Shown in pieces: positions 1-11,955 of a stretch of 64,000 bases of DNA (the stretch's first letter is position 1; each line of letters begins with the position of its first letter). Source of the DNA: Platanthera guangdongensis. Its lineage: Eukaryota > Streptophyta > Magnoliopsida > Asparagales > Orchidaceae. The translations under genes were made by a program, and so were the position numbers. The stretch is taken from assembly GCA_039583875.1 (NCBI GenBank), contig CM077155.1, positions 8,358,043 through 8,422,042 of the forward strand. Direction: 5' to 3'. The notes below the pieces were generated by a model. The model was not told where the DNA came from and searched no databases. It worked only from the letters and a program-made list of their open reading frames with translations.

Positions 1-233
1 TTTTTGGTTTTAATTATTTTTTTCAGATTTTTTTAGCAAGTCAATTAAAATTGCGCGGCTTCACCTCCTCCATAAATGTTTTTACTATACTAATGAAACA
101 AACAAGATTTATTTGTTTATTTATAATTATATATATGTATATATTTAAATTAAGATAAGATAAGATAAGATGAGTTGCCTCCCACCATGCACCTCGTTTA
201 AAACGTCCCGACCGGAAGTTTTCCGCCCAATTT

Positions 234-1700
234 TCATCGAAAGTTTATCACCATCGTCTCGGGATGATCATTGTTGCCAAAATATTCTTTTAACCTTTGT
301 CTGTTTACTTTGAAGTAGGAGTCGTCCTTCTCATTGTCAATTGTGACTACTCCATACAGGTGAACCTCCTTCACTCGAAACGGTCCAGACCACCTAGACT
401 TCAATTTCTCAGGGAATAACCTCAGTCTTGAATTATATAAAAGGACTAGTTGTCCTACTTTGAACTCTGGTATTTTCAACCTAGAGTCATGTCATTTCTT
501 TGTTCGTTGCTTGTATAGCTTAGCGTTTTCATATGCGTTAAATCTAATCTCCTCCAATTCATTGAGGTGAAGAAGTCTGTTCTTATCCGCTTCTTGAAGA
601 TCAAAATTTAATCTTTTAATTACCTAGTACGCTCTATGCTCAACTCTACGGGAAGATGACAAGTTTTTTCATAAATCATTTTGTAAGGGGTTACGCCTAT
701 AGGGGTTTTGAATGCAGTCTTATACGCTCACAACGCATCGTTCAATTTTTGTGATCAATCCTTGCGAGTTGCACTCACTGTTTTCTCTAGAATTGATTTT
801 ATCTCTCTATTTGAAACTTCGCCTAACTCATTAGTTTGAGGGTGGCAAACAAGGGCTACTTTATGAGTCACTCCATATTTCCTCAAAAGTATTTTGAATT
901 GTGAATTGCAAAAGTGCGCCCCGTCATCACTTATTATAGCTCTCGGTGTACCAAACCTAGTGAAAATACTTGACTTAAGGAATTTAAGTACAACCTTAGC
1001 ATCATTTTTCTATGTGGTTATAGCTTCCACCCATCGAGAGAAATAATCTGCAACTAATAGTATGAATAAGTTTCCATTTGAATTTACAAATGGCCCAATG
1101 AAGTCGATCCCTCAAACGTCAAACACTTCCACCTCTAGTATATTATTCAAAGGCATACTAACCACTCGATTGATATTACCCACTCTTTGACATCTATCAC
1201 ATTGCTTAACAAAAATATGAGCATCCTTGAACAATGTCGGCCAGTAAAAACCTGTCTCTAATGTTGCTACATCTTCCATTTTAGGAGGAAACCCAGTAGA
1301 TAGAGCAGCAACAACAGGTCATACAGCAGGGTAGCCAGGACAGTGTGACAGGGCCTGATACGACGTTATCTTCGCTGCCGTCGGTTACAGATGTGAGTTT
1401 TGAGAGACTCATGATTGTAGCAATTTTTGTGTACTCTGATATTAAAGAAATGTTGTAGCTTCTTATTATTATTATACTTGTTTGGACTTATTAACTTGTG
1501 TGGATTGTGACTTATATATATATATTATTTATGTTGAGTTGGCATGGATGATTTTTATAGAGGTTTTTCTCTCATAAAATGTCCTTCATAAGAAAATGCA
1601 TGACATTTCTCTAAGATACTATGAACCTTTACTTCCGGTACGCATCTACGAATCACAAGATCAGCATAAATTCTAAACAAATACGGTGCATCCCATAGGT
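234..1700 (-). pseudogene. Integrase pseudogene of the gypsy element
   Basis: The H-H-C-C zinc-binding N-terminus begins near 1700 (VIRRCVPE, EKCHAF, GHF). After an interruption it continues near 1280 with GFYWPTLFKDAHIF and CDRCQRVGNI. The core domain follows near 1100-900 with GIDFIGPF and a SDDGAHF stretch. The C-terminal segment 234-479 ([26 protein letters not shown]) is the GPY-type region and shows no recognisable chromodomain. Numerous stops make it inactive. Confidence 0.8.
1303..1560. other. Unexplained insertion inside the integrase
   Basis: Integrase similarity stops on both sides of this roughly 250 bp stretch. The block reads like the end of an unrelated transcript: a CAG-rich start, then AT-rich sequence with (TA)n near 1510-1530. 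No terminal inverted repeats or LTR ends were recognised; a GAGG flank occurs on both sides but is too short to call a target duplication. Exact borders are uncertain by some tens of bases. Confidence 0.4.
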
Positions 1701-1710
1701 AAAATCTCAT

Positions 1711-3012
1711 CTAGTGGAGAAATCTTTTCCTTTGATGATAGTCCATTTCTGGGGGGAATACATTACTTACAATGTAGTTCACAAAATCCGTATACCAAGG
1801 AATGATACCCTCATTGATAACTAATATCCGTTCAACAGGAAAATTTTCACTGATCTCTATTTGTCGATTCTTTTTGCACTCTTGCTCTAAGCGTGATAAG
1901 TGATCCGTGATTGAGTTTTCAGCTACCTTACGGTCTTTGATCACAAGATCAAATTCCTGTAGGAGGAGAACCCAGCTAATAAGTCTAGGCTTCACGTCCT
2001 TTTTGTCCACTAAGTATCAAATTGACACATGATCAGTGTAAACTATAACCTTGGAATTTATCAAATAAGCACGAAACTTGTCAGATGCAAAGACTACCGC
2101 TAGCAGTTCCTTTTATGTGGTTGTATAGTTTACTTGAGCATTCATAAGAATTTTACTTGCATAATATATAGTGTGAAAGATCTTATTGTGCATTTGCCCT
2201 AATACGGCTCTCACTGCATAATTACTAGCATCACACATTAGAACAAACGGTAGTGACCAATTAGGTGATTTAACAACAGGAGAGGACACCAAACTCTTCT
2301 TTAACATTTGAAATGCCTCTAAACACTTGTCGTCAAAAATATAGGGGGTGTATTTTTTTAGTAGATTGCATAGCGGTTTTGATATTTTCAAAAAATCCTT
2401 TATGAATCTTCTATAAAATCCTGCATAACCCAAAAAACTATGAATACCCTTGACATTCATTGGTGGAGAGAGTTTCTCAATAACTTCAATCTTTGCTCGG
2501 TCGACTTCTAAACCCTTATTAGATACCTTATGGCCTTGGACAATTCCTTCTCGTATCATGAAATGATATTTTTCTCAATTTAAAACTAGGTTAGTCTAGA
2601 CACACCTATTCAAAACCTTCTTCAATACCTCTAAACATTCATTAAATGATTGACCAAACACAAAAAAAATCATCCATAAATATTTCAATCTCTTCATCCA
2701 TTAAATCAGTGAAAATAGAAATCATATAATGTTGAAATGTAGCAAGGGCGTTAAATAATCCAAATGACATTTTTCGGAAAGCAAAAGTTCCATATGGGCA
2801 TCCAAAAGTAGTTTTTTTTATCCTCTGGTGCAACCATAATCTGATTGTAACATGAATATCCATATAAGAGACACAAATATTCGCTCCCCGCTATTCTATC
2901 TAACACTTTATCGATAAACAGTAAAGGTAAAGGATATTTCCTCGTTGATTTGTTTAATTTTCTATAATCCATACAAATCCTCCACCCTGTTACGGTCCTA
3001 GTGAGTATTAAT
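1711..3012 (-). pseudogene. RT C-terminal part and RNase H of the gypsy element
   Basis: From 3012 leftward: RT palm (WRICMDYRKLNK), the MSFGLFNA-type segment near 2760, and the catalytic loop as FMDDFF near 2665, where plant gypsy elements have F-x-DD. A thumb segment follows at 2400-2560 (GIHSFLGYAGFYRRFIKDF). RNase H spans roughly 1900-2330 (LPFVLMCDASNYAVRAVLGQ; the end reads [16 protein letters not shown]). Several frameshifts and stops separate these blocks. Confidence 0.85.
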
Positions 3013-5153
3013 TGTAACACCCCCATCCATCACATGAGATATAACAGAAGTTCCGGTCGGGGCCCAACGTCATATTCCACGGATAGTCAGTGAAGTTACA
3101 TATTAATACCAAATAACTATGATACAATATCAAATCCTAACACAAAACATTCTAGCGGAAGATTTTAAATCAGTTGGAAGAACCCATCACAAAACATGAA
3201 TGTCCACTATAGCCCAAAGCAGGAATGAAAGAACCAATACGCAAGGTGTCTAGGCCTTATGGGCTTAAAATTGTTTACTTAACCAATAAGTGTTTTACAT
3301 ACTTCGGCACGCATGTCGGCCATACATGAAAATAGGAAAAGAAAACACTTTGCTTTGGCCTTCAAGGGCCAACACTACATCAATGGCTTCAGTCCACTAC
3401 TTGCCACTTGGCTCACCTGTTCCTGCATAAGAAAAATCCATTGAACTGTGACAAAATAAGGCAACGGTCGGCTAAGGCTGATCAAATTATAACGACCTCA
3501 CCCCTTACTCAGGGTGGCGGTGCTCCTTCCCTGCAATATATTAGCAAAACCAAATATAAAATGAAAGTGTAGTTTAAGCACACTTCACCACATGTGTAGG
3601 CACGAACGACCACACACCCCGTGCTCTCAGGGCAAATTCTCGGTGTCAGGAAAAAAACCAGGGAGTCACCACCGTTCATAAGACGGTAACAAACATGAGC
3701 ATTTTGGTAGTCTTTACAGTCTGCGTAAGGCCTAAGACCCATAACTATGGCAGCGATAGGTAACACTACCCACAGACGCTTGACATAGCTATTGGGTAGG
3801 TTAGGCCCTTTCTCGGTTCTCACATCGCCGGGCACAAAAAGTCACGACGTCGGTCGGCCGCCCCTTTCCCATTTCTCCAGACAATACATAACCATATTAT
3901 GATATACGGATGGCTCTCAGACCACCAAGCTGGGCTCTCAAAGCTCTTAGCCCCACAATACAGGCCCCAGGTCTCCACGACAAAGGCCTCAAACACTAGC
4001 CCCAGGTCTCCATGATACATACCTCAAACAAAGCTCTCAAGGAGCTACTGCCGGCGATAGCACTACTGCCGCGCGGTACCTGGCAGAAATGCGTTTCTAC
4101 CCAGTTTTTTGGGTGCCCCTTGGAGTTAGTCCCCAACGTTCCCTGTCGCAATCTACCACGTAGAAACCCGAAAAACAAACATCACAGAGTCTTCTCCGGC
4201 CATTAACATGCATAATGAAAAACATCACTGATCCAGACAAACCCGACCATATGAGCTTTACACGTCATGCCTATGTTCGTACTTCGATTTCAAACTCTAA
4301 ATGAAAAACTACGGGGATACACCGTATCTACCTGAAGGAAGACCTCACACTCACCGCACGCTTGCAGGAGAGAGTTTCCTATGCAAAAGGAAGAGGACCT
4401 CACATGTCCAAGTTGAGAATTGTTATCCTTTGCGCTCTCTTCGGTGTTATGCAAAATATCTAGACGGATGAACACGACCGCAACGATCTTGCTTCCACAG
4501 ATCCGGAATCGTCTTGCGAATCAGAGCTTCTGAACTCCAATGGTGGCGAGAACTCTATTCCGGAGCTGCTGCTCCTCCTCTAAGAAACCTATACCAAGTC
4601 CTCACTCCAAAAGAAATGAAGTAAAAATGGTCGAACCAGGCTTTTATATAAAACTACCGTCGCATGGTAAATAGCTACCGTCGTGCGGTACCTAAATTCA
4701 ACACCTCATTTTGAGCTCAACCACCCAAATCTTCCAATCACAGGCCGACACGTGGCGACACCGTTACGGATTAACTATCGTCGTGCGATAGGATTCTCAC
4801 GCCGCGTGGTAGTCGACGTCGATTATGACACCACACCTACCTTTATCACTGCTCGATAACTGCTACCGCCGCGCTGTAGAATCCTGAGACGTCTACCAAT
4901 TAAATTGTCCCCACTATCGCCAGTGGTAATACTATCGTCAGGCGATAGCTTCTCGAGAATTTTGCCAGAATAATTCCCGGCTACCGCCGCGCGGTAACAA
5001 GTTTCCGCCGCGCGGTAACGTCTTTCTTGAGAACTCAACGCTCTCGATGCAATCGACGCTAACCCTAGAACTACCGCCGTGCGGTAACTAGCTGTCGTCG
5101 AGCGATAACCCCCAGAGAAGCATCTTCCACCTTAAGAAATTTGGGGCATTACA
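3013..5153 (-). mobile_element. Solo LTR of a Tekay-like gypsy element (2141 bp)
   Basis: The block starts TGTAACACCC and ends GGCATTACA on the plus strand and is flanked by perfect 5-bp duplications TTAAT at 3008-3012 and 5154-5158. Minus orientation is inferred because the minus strand starts TGTAATGCCCCAAAT and ends GGGGCCC...GGGGGTGTTACA. This parallels the chromovirus LTRs at 29977 and 50264 (TGTAAC(A/G)CCCC...GGTGTTACA). There is no internal region, so it is a product of LTR-LTR recombination. It splits the RT gene of the minus-strand gypsy element. A TATATAAAAG box lies at 4643-4650 on the minus strand, with palindromes upstream of it. Confidence 0.9.
4651..5110 (-). repeat. Interspersed palindromes upstream of solo-LTR TATA box
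   Basis: About ten imperfect palindromes of the type TACCGCCGCGCGGTA or CTATCGTCGTGCGATAG are spread at irregular 15-50 bp spacing, all on the promoter side of the TATA box. Their centres are CpG-rich. The same layout with different motifs recurs in the other LTRs of the window. Confidence 0.75.
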
Positions 5154-5158
5154 TTAAT

Positions 5159-5909
5159 TCATTATTATCATTTTTCACAATGGTTATACCTCCTTTATTC
5201 GGAACACATTGTACCAGACTTACCCATTTACTATCCAAAATGGGATGGATAATACCCGTATTGATCCATTTAATTATTTCTTTCGTTATTACTTCCTTCA
5301 TTGGGGACTAACCCTACGTTGATGTTCCACGGATCCATTTGATTCATCTTCTAATAAGATCTTATACATACAAATAGATGGGCTAATCCCCCTAATGTCG
5401 GCAAGGGTCCATCCTATAGCCCCCTTAAATTCTCGTAAGACTTCAATTAATTTATGTTCATTTTCATGGTTTAAGGAAGCATCATTGATGATCCGTAGGG
5501 TGTTATCTTTCCCAAGAAAAACATACTTTAAATATTTGGGTAGAGGTTTTAATTTTAACTTGGGGGGATCAAGAATATATGGTTTAATGATTTTCAGTTC
5601 ACTTGATCTATGTAACGCTTCAAATTTCCTATCAAATGGTAACCTCCCATATGAATCAAGAGCCTTAACATATTCCTCCATTTCTAAATCTTCGTCCAAT
5701 TCTTCATTAGTTAAGATTTTTATAAGTTGTTGCTTTAAATCACCCTTATCATGCATTATTTGGTTAGGCACCTCTATTTCTTCAATAGAATAACATTCCT
5801 CTTTATCATTTGTAAATTTAAAAGCTTTAAGAATGTTGAATGTTACTTCTTCATCGTTAACTCTCATTGTTAATTCTCCTTTTTGAACATCTATAAGCGT
5901 CCTCTCCAT
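5159..5909 (-). pseudogene. Protease-RT spacer and N-terminal RT segment
   Basis: The frame at 5298-5909 carries the spacer that precedes RT in plant gypsy polyproteins (EVLREFKGAIGWTLADI, then CMYKILLEDES). The RT finger region (WVSLVQCVPNKGG) continues to 5159, where the solo LTR interrupts. Translation resumes at 3012 with TRTVTGWRICMDYRKLNK, confirming one ancestral gene. Confidence 0.8.
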
Positions 5910-6503
5910 CGCTAAGAATGGTCTTCCTAGAATAATTGGTACATCCTAATCTTCATCCATGTCTAGTACGATAAAATCGGCCAAAAAGATAAATTTTCCT
6001 ACCATAACCAATACATCTTCAACAATTCTCTTAGGAAATGCTAAAGATCTATCAGCCAATTGAAGAGTAAGAGATATTGGAGCAATCTCTCTGAGACCTA
6101 ATTTCGTATAAATATATATTGACATTAAGTTTATAATAGCCCCCAAATCACATAGTACTTTTCCAGAAAATTTCACTCCTATTGGACATAGTATTGTAAA
6201 GCTTTCAGGATCTTTTAGTTTTGGAGGTAGTTTCTCTTGTAGTATTGTGCTACATTCTTCCATTAACACCACGATTTTTTTGTCTACAAACCTTCTTTTC
6301 TTTGATAAGATATCTTTCATAAACTTAACATAATTTGACATTTGTTCCAATGCCTTGGCGAATGAAATATTTATAGTTAATTTTTTGAAGGTATCCATAA
6401 ATTTCTGAAACTGTTTATCAAGCTCAGTCTTTGCCAGCCTAGATGGAAACAATGGTGGAGGATAAATAATTTCACTTTTTATTAATGGGTTGTTCAATTT
6501 CAA
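5910..6503 (-). pseudogene. Aspartic protease region of the gypsy element
   Basis: The 5946-6503 frame begins in the gag-protease linker (VKFMKDILSKKRR). It then carries the retropepsin-like core with CDLGA in place of the usual D-S/T-G triad, followed by a LQLADRS stretch and VLVMVGKFIFLADFIVLDM. CDLGA is normal for this plant gypsy group, so it is not itself damage. A stop at the 5946 end separates it from the downstream part of pol. Confidence 0.7.
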
Positions 6504-7985
6504 CTACCTATGACTCCTTATTTTCTATAGGCTTTTCTCCTTGTGATTCACTTGTTTTGATTTTTTTCTCTCTTTTCTCCTCCTCCCTCACTTTTTTGAA
6601 TAACCCATCCCCACTCAAAATTTCTACTCCACTCCTTATGGCGATAGCTTTGCAATGATTATTTTATTCATCTCTTATGAGATTAGTTATAGTGTCAGAA
6701 GGTAATGATCCCGTTGACCTTTGACTTAATGAATGTTCTAGTTGGCCCAAGGTAGTTTCTAAAGATCTTAAGGAAGATTCAATGCCTACCATTCTAGATT
6801 CATTCTTTTGAAATATTCCTAAAATATGTTCATCAGTCAATTTCCTCGGATTCACTTGGTTATTAGGAGGATTACTTTGAATTGAGTTTGTATTTTGATT
6901 AAATCCGAGTGGTTGATTCATTCCTTGATTATTTTTACACGAGAAATTTGAATGATTTCGCCACTTAGGATGATAGTGATTTGCAAAACCCGGTGGTACT
7001 TGTCTTTGTTGCCACCCAACATAATTTGCTTCCTCAGTGATTTAATTGAGTTGTTCTACAGTGAGTGAGGCACTAGGTGTGGGGGTAAATAAAGAATCTA
7101 ACATCTTATTTATCAAGTTAAATTGAGAAGTCATTTGAGCAGCCAAAGATGTGATTTGGTCCACTTAATGGACTCCAACCAGATTACTATTCCCTTGACT
7201 TTCATAAGCTTGATAGTTATTTGATGTAAGATCTTCTAATATAACATAAGCATATTCATGATATTTCTTCATTAAGGAACCTCCTGCAGCTTCGTCAACT
7301 AAAATCATAGTTGGAGCTTGTAGCTCATTATAAAAAGTAGAAACTTGTTGGTGTTGGTAACCCGTGGTGCAGACATTTCCTTAATAGCTCTTTAAAATGC
7401 TCCCAGGCATCATAAAGAGTTTTCCCGTGATTTTACATGAACATTGTTTTGTCCCCAATCAGTTTAGTAGTCTTTGAAGGTGTGAAATATTTATTTAAGA
7501 TTTTATCCACTGGTTGCTCTCATGTAGTGATAGAGTCATGTGGTAATGAGTTTAACCAGTCCTTTGCCCTTCCCTTTAAAAAAATGGAAATAACCATAGT
7601 AGAATAGCTTCTTCAGACGCTCCATTAACCTTGAACATGTCATATATGACTAAGAAGATCCGTAAGAGAGAATTTGCATCTTCATGATTGAGACCCTCGA
7701 ACTTATTATATTGTACTTGTTGCATAATTAATGGTTCTATTTTAAAATTGTTGGCTTTGATAGCAGGTCGAGCTATACTTGAATGAAAACCTCCTCTAAA
7801 AGGTGTGTTATAGTCTCGACATGTCATTCGTGGTGCAGCAGGTTGAACATTTTGTTCAACTTGACCCTCATTATCGTCCATGTTACCTTGTGCATTATTA
7901 TTCATCTCAGGATGAATAATATTTAACGTTCTAAAAGCTTTTCTATTTTGTCTACAAGTACATTCAATTTTAGAAATCACGGTAA
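6504..7985 (-). pseudogene. gag pseudogene of the minus-strand gypsy element
   Basis: Structural capsid region. The clearest part is 7576-7980, where a capsid-like stretch (FEGLNHEDANSLLRIF, then an LFPF motif) matches the retrotransposon gag pattern of plant gypsy elements. The similarity continues through several stops toward 7300 (KDWLNSLP-like segment). The segment 6664-6921 is an Asn/Gln-rich linker with a heptad-like tail (LGQLEHSL). At least six stops interrupt the region, so no Gag can be made. A gag zinc knuckle was not recognised. Confidence 0.7.
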
Positions 7986-8109
7986 TAATTCAATATTCCG
8001 ATATCTGGACATGCACCAAACAAAATTTCGAATAGATAAAAAAATACTTAATCTCTAAATACTTAGAATTCACTAATATTGCAAGAAATAATACTAAATT
8101 TGAAGCATG

Positions 8110-8127
8110 TCCCGGACAACGGTGCCA
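8110..8127 (-). other. Primer binding site, tRNA-Asp type
   Basis: The minus strand reads TGGCACCGTTGTCCGGGA, close to the TGGCGCCGTTGCCGGGGA complement of the plant tRNA-Asp 3' end that Athila/Tat elements use to prime minus-strand synthesis. It lies 6 bp inside the inferred LTR end. Confidence 0.75.
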
Positions 8128-8133
8128 AAAACT

Positions 8134-9424
8134 TGATACACTCGAAATAGATTTACGGTTTGAAGTGACTAATTTAGCGCTCACAAGTACTAGCTCAAGA
8201 GGAGTGATTAAAAGTGAATTTGGATTAAGGACAATTAAAAGGAGACAAAATTAAAACTAAATAATACTTACTTAGAAATACTTTTATCAAGATGGAGAAG
8301 TAGTCTCGTACGTTGATTTCCTTTGCCTATTATGATGAGTTTTTAGAGTGATCTTTTATGAAATGATCAATTACTATCCTGCAATAATTTCAAAGTAGAA
8401 ATCATCATCTCTCGATCTCAGAAATCCGTTTACCCTAATTCCCCTAGTTATCTCTAACTTAGGTAGAACGAGAATAGTATAAAGCACTCAAATCAATGTT
8501 GCTAGCATAAGATGAACTATCTTTTTTTATGCTATGTTAAAATTTATGCTACACTTATGACATGCCTCTCTTAAATCTTGCAGCGCAGTATAAAGACAGA
8601 ATTTTGGCTAAAGAATTACATGACTCCTCTCTCAAATCTCGCCGTGCAAAATAAAGGATTTAACCATAAAATACGTAACTTCTTTCTTGAATCTCAACAC
8701 ATAAGTTAGAAGAGGAATACTTGATCCAAAAATTTCACAAAATAGAACATAAAAATCAACAAGGATATGTTCACAAACAATCATAAAAAAAAATTGCATT
8801 CACCACATCGTAATAAGTCAAAGTACTCTCAATGTACAAAAACCAAGAAATTTAGTTCATGCTTGAAGGATGGAACCACACAACAAGAAAGATCTTACTA
8901 GACATGCTTTTAGAAATGTAAACGCTGCAGGAATTTGCTTTTAGAATCTGCTTTAGAGCTTTCTTCCTCCTTGTTGGTGCGTCTAAACCCTAGTCGTTCT
9001 TCTCCTTCTCCCAGATGATGGCTCTAAGATCTCTCTCTCTCTCCAATGAATTTCCAATCTCTCTTTTAGGTATGAGATTTTTCTCTTAAAAACATATAGC
9101 CCTCTCCCAATAGATGCCTCATTCCAATTTTGTTTTTGGCGTAAAATTCAAATTTTGATTTTAAAATCAATCCAAAAGTTATTGCAACAACTTTTCAGGT
9201 TGTTGCAACAACCTGTGCAGGCCAAAAGTAATTCTGGCTTTATTTCTCCGGGTCGATTTCTTCGGCATTTATAGCAAGAAACATAGAAAAATTAGATAAT
9301 TTAATCATAAATAAAATAGATATTAATTTACTTATATTTTAACTTATTTAATTTATTTCTTTATCAATAAGATGAATATTAAAACAGAATAAAATACTAG
9401 ATAACTTTTTTTGGGAAGTTATCA
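8134..9424 (-). repeat. 5' LTR of the minus-strand gypsy element
   Basis: Read on the minus strand this 1291 bp block starts TGATAACTTCCC and ends GTGTATCA, a few bases before the primer site. The termini form a short inverted repeat (TGATA/TATCA). A TATA-like GCTATATG lies near 9100. About 90 bp upstream of it is a perfect 20-bp palindrome at 9196-9215. No second copy is in the window, so the left boundary rests on the primer-site position and the right one on the junction with the neighbouring LTR. Confidence 0.7.
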
Positions 9425-10739
9425 CGTGTACTTTTCAAATTCGATCCAGAAGCCTCTGAAATTCTATCCACGGGTGCTATGTCAGCAACACGCCCTGACG
9501 ACATGCCCTAGGGGGCGTGTAAATAGATGTCCATGACTATAAATAAATGGCCAAGGCTGAGGTTTAGAGGAGAACTAGTAGAGTTCCACATAGTTGTATA
9601 TAATAATTAGGAGTAGTTTTTGAGTGATATTTTTCTAACCCTAGTTTGGGTTTCCCGTGTGTAACACTTTTTTAAGTAATAAATTTTTAGCATTCAGTAA
9701 TTTTTCAACTCGTATTGCTTTTAACTCAGTTTTCATTTCTGTTAGGACAGGGTGTGTGTGTATTTCCTTTTTTTTCGTAATTATTTTACTACCACCCCCA
9801 TCCAAGATAAGAGGCTAAGAACTTTTTAGTGCATGATTAAGATGGTTGGGACGGATATTATTTCTACATATTTATATGTCTTTTAATTTCCTACTACCAC
9901 CCCATCTCGGATGAGAGGCTAAGAACTTTTTAGCGTTTGATTAAGATGGTTGGAATAAATATTATTTCTACATTTTAAAATCGTACTTTTAAAAAATATT
10001 TTTTTTTTCTTTTTCTCATTACCGCCTCCATCCCAAATGAGAAGCTAAAAACTTTTTAGCACTCGATTGAGATGAGCTTTGGGAAAGATATTAATTCTAC
10101 AATTTCAAACCTTATTTTCTAAATTAATAAAACTTAAGATTTACCACAAATTGAGCTCTCACACGTAAAGAGAAACTACATCTCTCTCTCGAAAGAGATG
10201 AACGTAAGCCTTTCAAGTTGAACCTTCGAATATCAGTAGGAGGTCAATAGCGTGGTTCACCATGTAAAACGTTCATTAAGGTATTTTTAATTAGATACAA
10301 AAATTCAATCAAAGTACGTAATCATAGGTGGATGTATCCTCGATAGAGGTAAACTCATATTTGTGGAACCTTCACGGTAAACTAAATTAATAGAAAGTTG
10401 AGTTTTTTATTTAAAAATTTATTTCCAATGTAAATCAAAATCAAGGGCTTTCTATCTCATTTATTTTCAAAACACTATGTATTACTTTTGTTTTTTATTT
10501 TTAAAAATTAATCTCTTTTTGATAAAATAACAGTTATATTCCTTAAAGTAGAGTACTCGACACAGATCTATGGAAAAATACGACTTTGATATTAAAAAAT
10601 ACTGTACTATTACTCGATAGGTACGCTTTCCTTAATCACTGTATATAAGTAAAATATAGATAGAACACATAAACACATAATTTCATCATCCAACTTAATT
10701 TTCAATTTAAACTATCTCCAAAGTTGTTTTTACTTATCA
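9425..10739 (+). repeat. 5' LTR of non-autonomous element, 5'-truncated
   Basis: Contains TATAAATA near 9538, then three head-to-tail units of about 110-120 bp in the presumed R/U5 part (around 9780, 9890 and 10015). Each unit has GAGGCTAAGAACTTTTTAG or a variant. It ends TACTTATCA at 10739. The missing first 530 bp presumably lie beyond the left edge of the window, on the far side of the inserted gypsy element. Confidence 0.8.
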
Positions 10740-11955
10740 AGTTTTTAGCGTCATTGTCGGTATCATTTTGTGTTGATATTTGAAGTAAAAAGGAATCAAT
10801 ATTATTTTTATCACATAAAAAATAAAAAAATACAAACCACCAAAAATATAAAACTCTTTATTTTTACAAAACTTATATTTTTTTCTACTTTTTATTTTGT
10901 GTTTGAAATAAAAAACCCCTACTTCCTTTATCTCTTTTCCAAAAACTAATTTTTTTGTGTTGATGTATAAACAGTTATCTTGTTTTTCAATTTACTAGTC
11001 GTTTATTTATCATAAATAGATAGATCTAAATTCTGAGGTTAAGTTTTAAAGAATATCTTGTGTATTTTATTTATAGTTAAAAATTTTGTATTGAGCACTA
11101 CTTCTAGTTTATGATAAATAGAGGCACATGTATTATGTTAGCTAAACATCTGTAGCCTATAATTATCTTAACTTCACTCTTATTGAAATATAATAATTTT
11201 CAAACTTTTATAGTTGCTCTCAAAATATTTTATCAAAATTGTTTTTGAAAACCCCAATCTATTTTATTTGCTTGGCATGTTTACTTACGCAAGCAAGCAT
11301 CTAGGAGTATGTGCTCCTAAAAAATAAATGATCTTATGTCAATGAAAATAAGATTTCATTTTGTAAACATAGACATCCAATAATTGTTAAAAGACTATAT
11401 AAAATATAGTATGTGCTCCTAAACATATACATTGGGTTAAAATAAAGTTCAGTTATGCAAAGTTTTTTTCTGCTTTAGAAAATATTTTTTTAAGTAGTTG
11501 AAACAAAGCAGGAATATGGAATAAAGTGAGAGGATAAAAATCATCACCTTCTACATCAAAGCCTACTTTATAGGCAAAAGCCAAGTTTGTACCCCATAAA
11601 ACCACTACAAATTGATCTAATTTTGCTTAAAATTTTGAGAGAGCATAATTAATATGTTACCTATTTTCCATCATATCTCTTTCCAGGTACGGTTTTCATA
11701 ATTCCAGTCTAACTTGTTACTAATGATTGCAATGTTGCTTGCTATTTGGTTTTCTCAAGAAGTCTTTTAGCTACGAATATTTATCTCCGGCTAAATAGTT
11801 TGCATAATGTAGGACTTAACTTTTCATACTCCAGATATTTATGTCTATTTTCCTTGATTTAATAAACTGATAGTTAAATTAGAAATTTTATAACAGTTCG
11901 TATAGTCGATTCATACTTTTGCTCTAAAATAACAAAGCTTAAGTATGTGAGTATT
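10740..11955 (+). other. Non-coding interior with decayed primer site
   Basis: The primer site at 10746-10763 (TAGCGTCATTGTCGGTAT) matches the tRNA-Asp type TGGCGCCGTTGCCGGGGA at 11 of 18 positions; four of the seven mismatches are G to A or C to T. The remaining 1.2 kb is AT-rich with no credible frame. A repeated 14-mer GTATGTGCTCCTAA occurs near 11308 and 11410. No clear polypurine tract is seen before 11956. Confidence 0.6.

Larger units (their letters stand above)
1..9424 (-). mobile_element. Degenerate Ty3/gypsy element (Athila/Tat-like), 3' end off window
   Basis: The element reads leftward. From right to left: 5' LTR, primer site, gag, protease, reverse transcriptase, RNase H and integrase; the 3' LTR must lie left of position 1. 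The order PR-RT-RNaseH-INT is that of Ty3/gypsy. The primer site resembles the complement of tRNA-Asp, as used by plant Athila/Tat elements. Every domain carries stops or frameshifts, so it is inactive. A solo LTR splits the RT domain, and about 250 bp of unexplained DNA lies in the integrase. The element sits inside the 5' LTR of the non-coding element to its right: that LTR begins abruptly at 9425, while its partner copy starts about 530 bp further upstream. Positions 1-233 are AT-rich 3' sequence with no gene. Confidence 0.85.
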
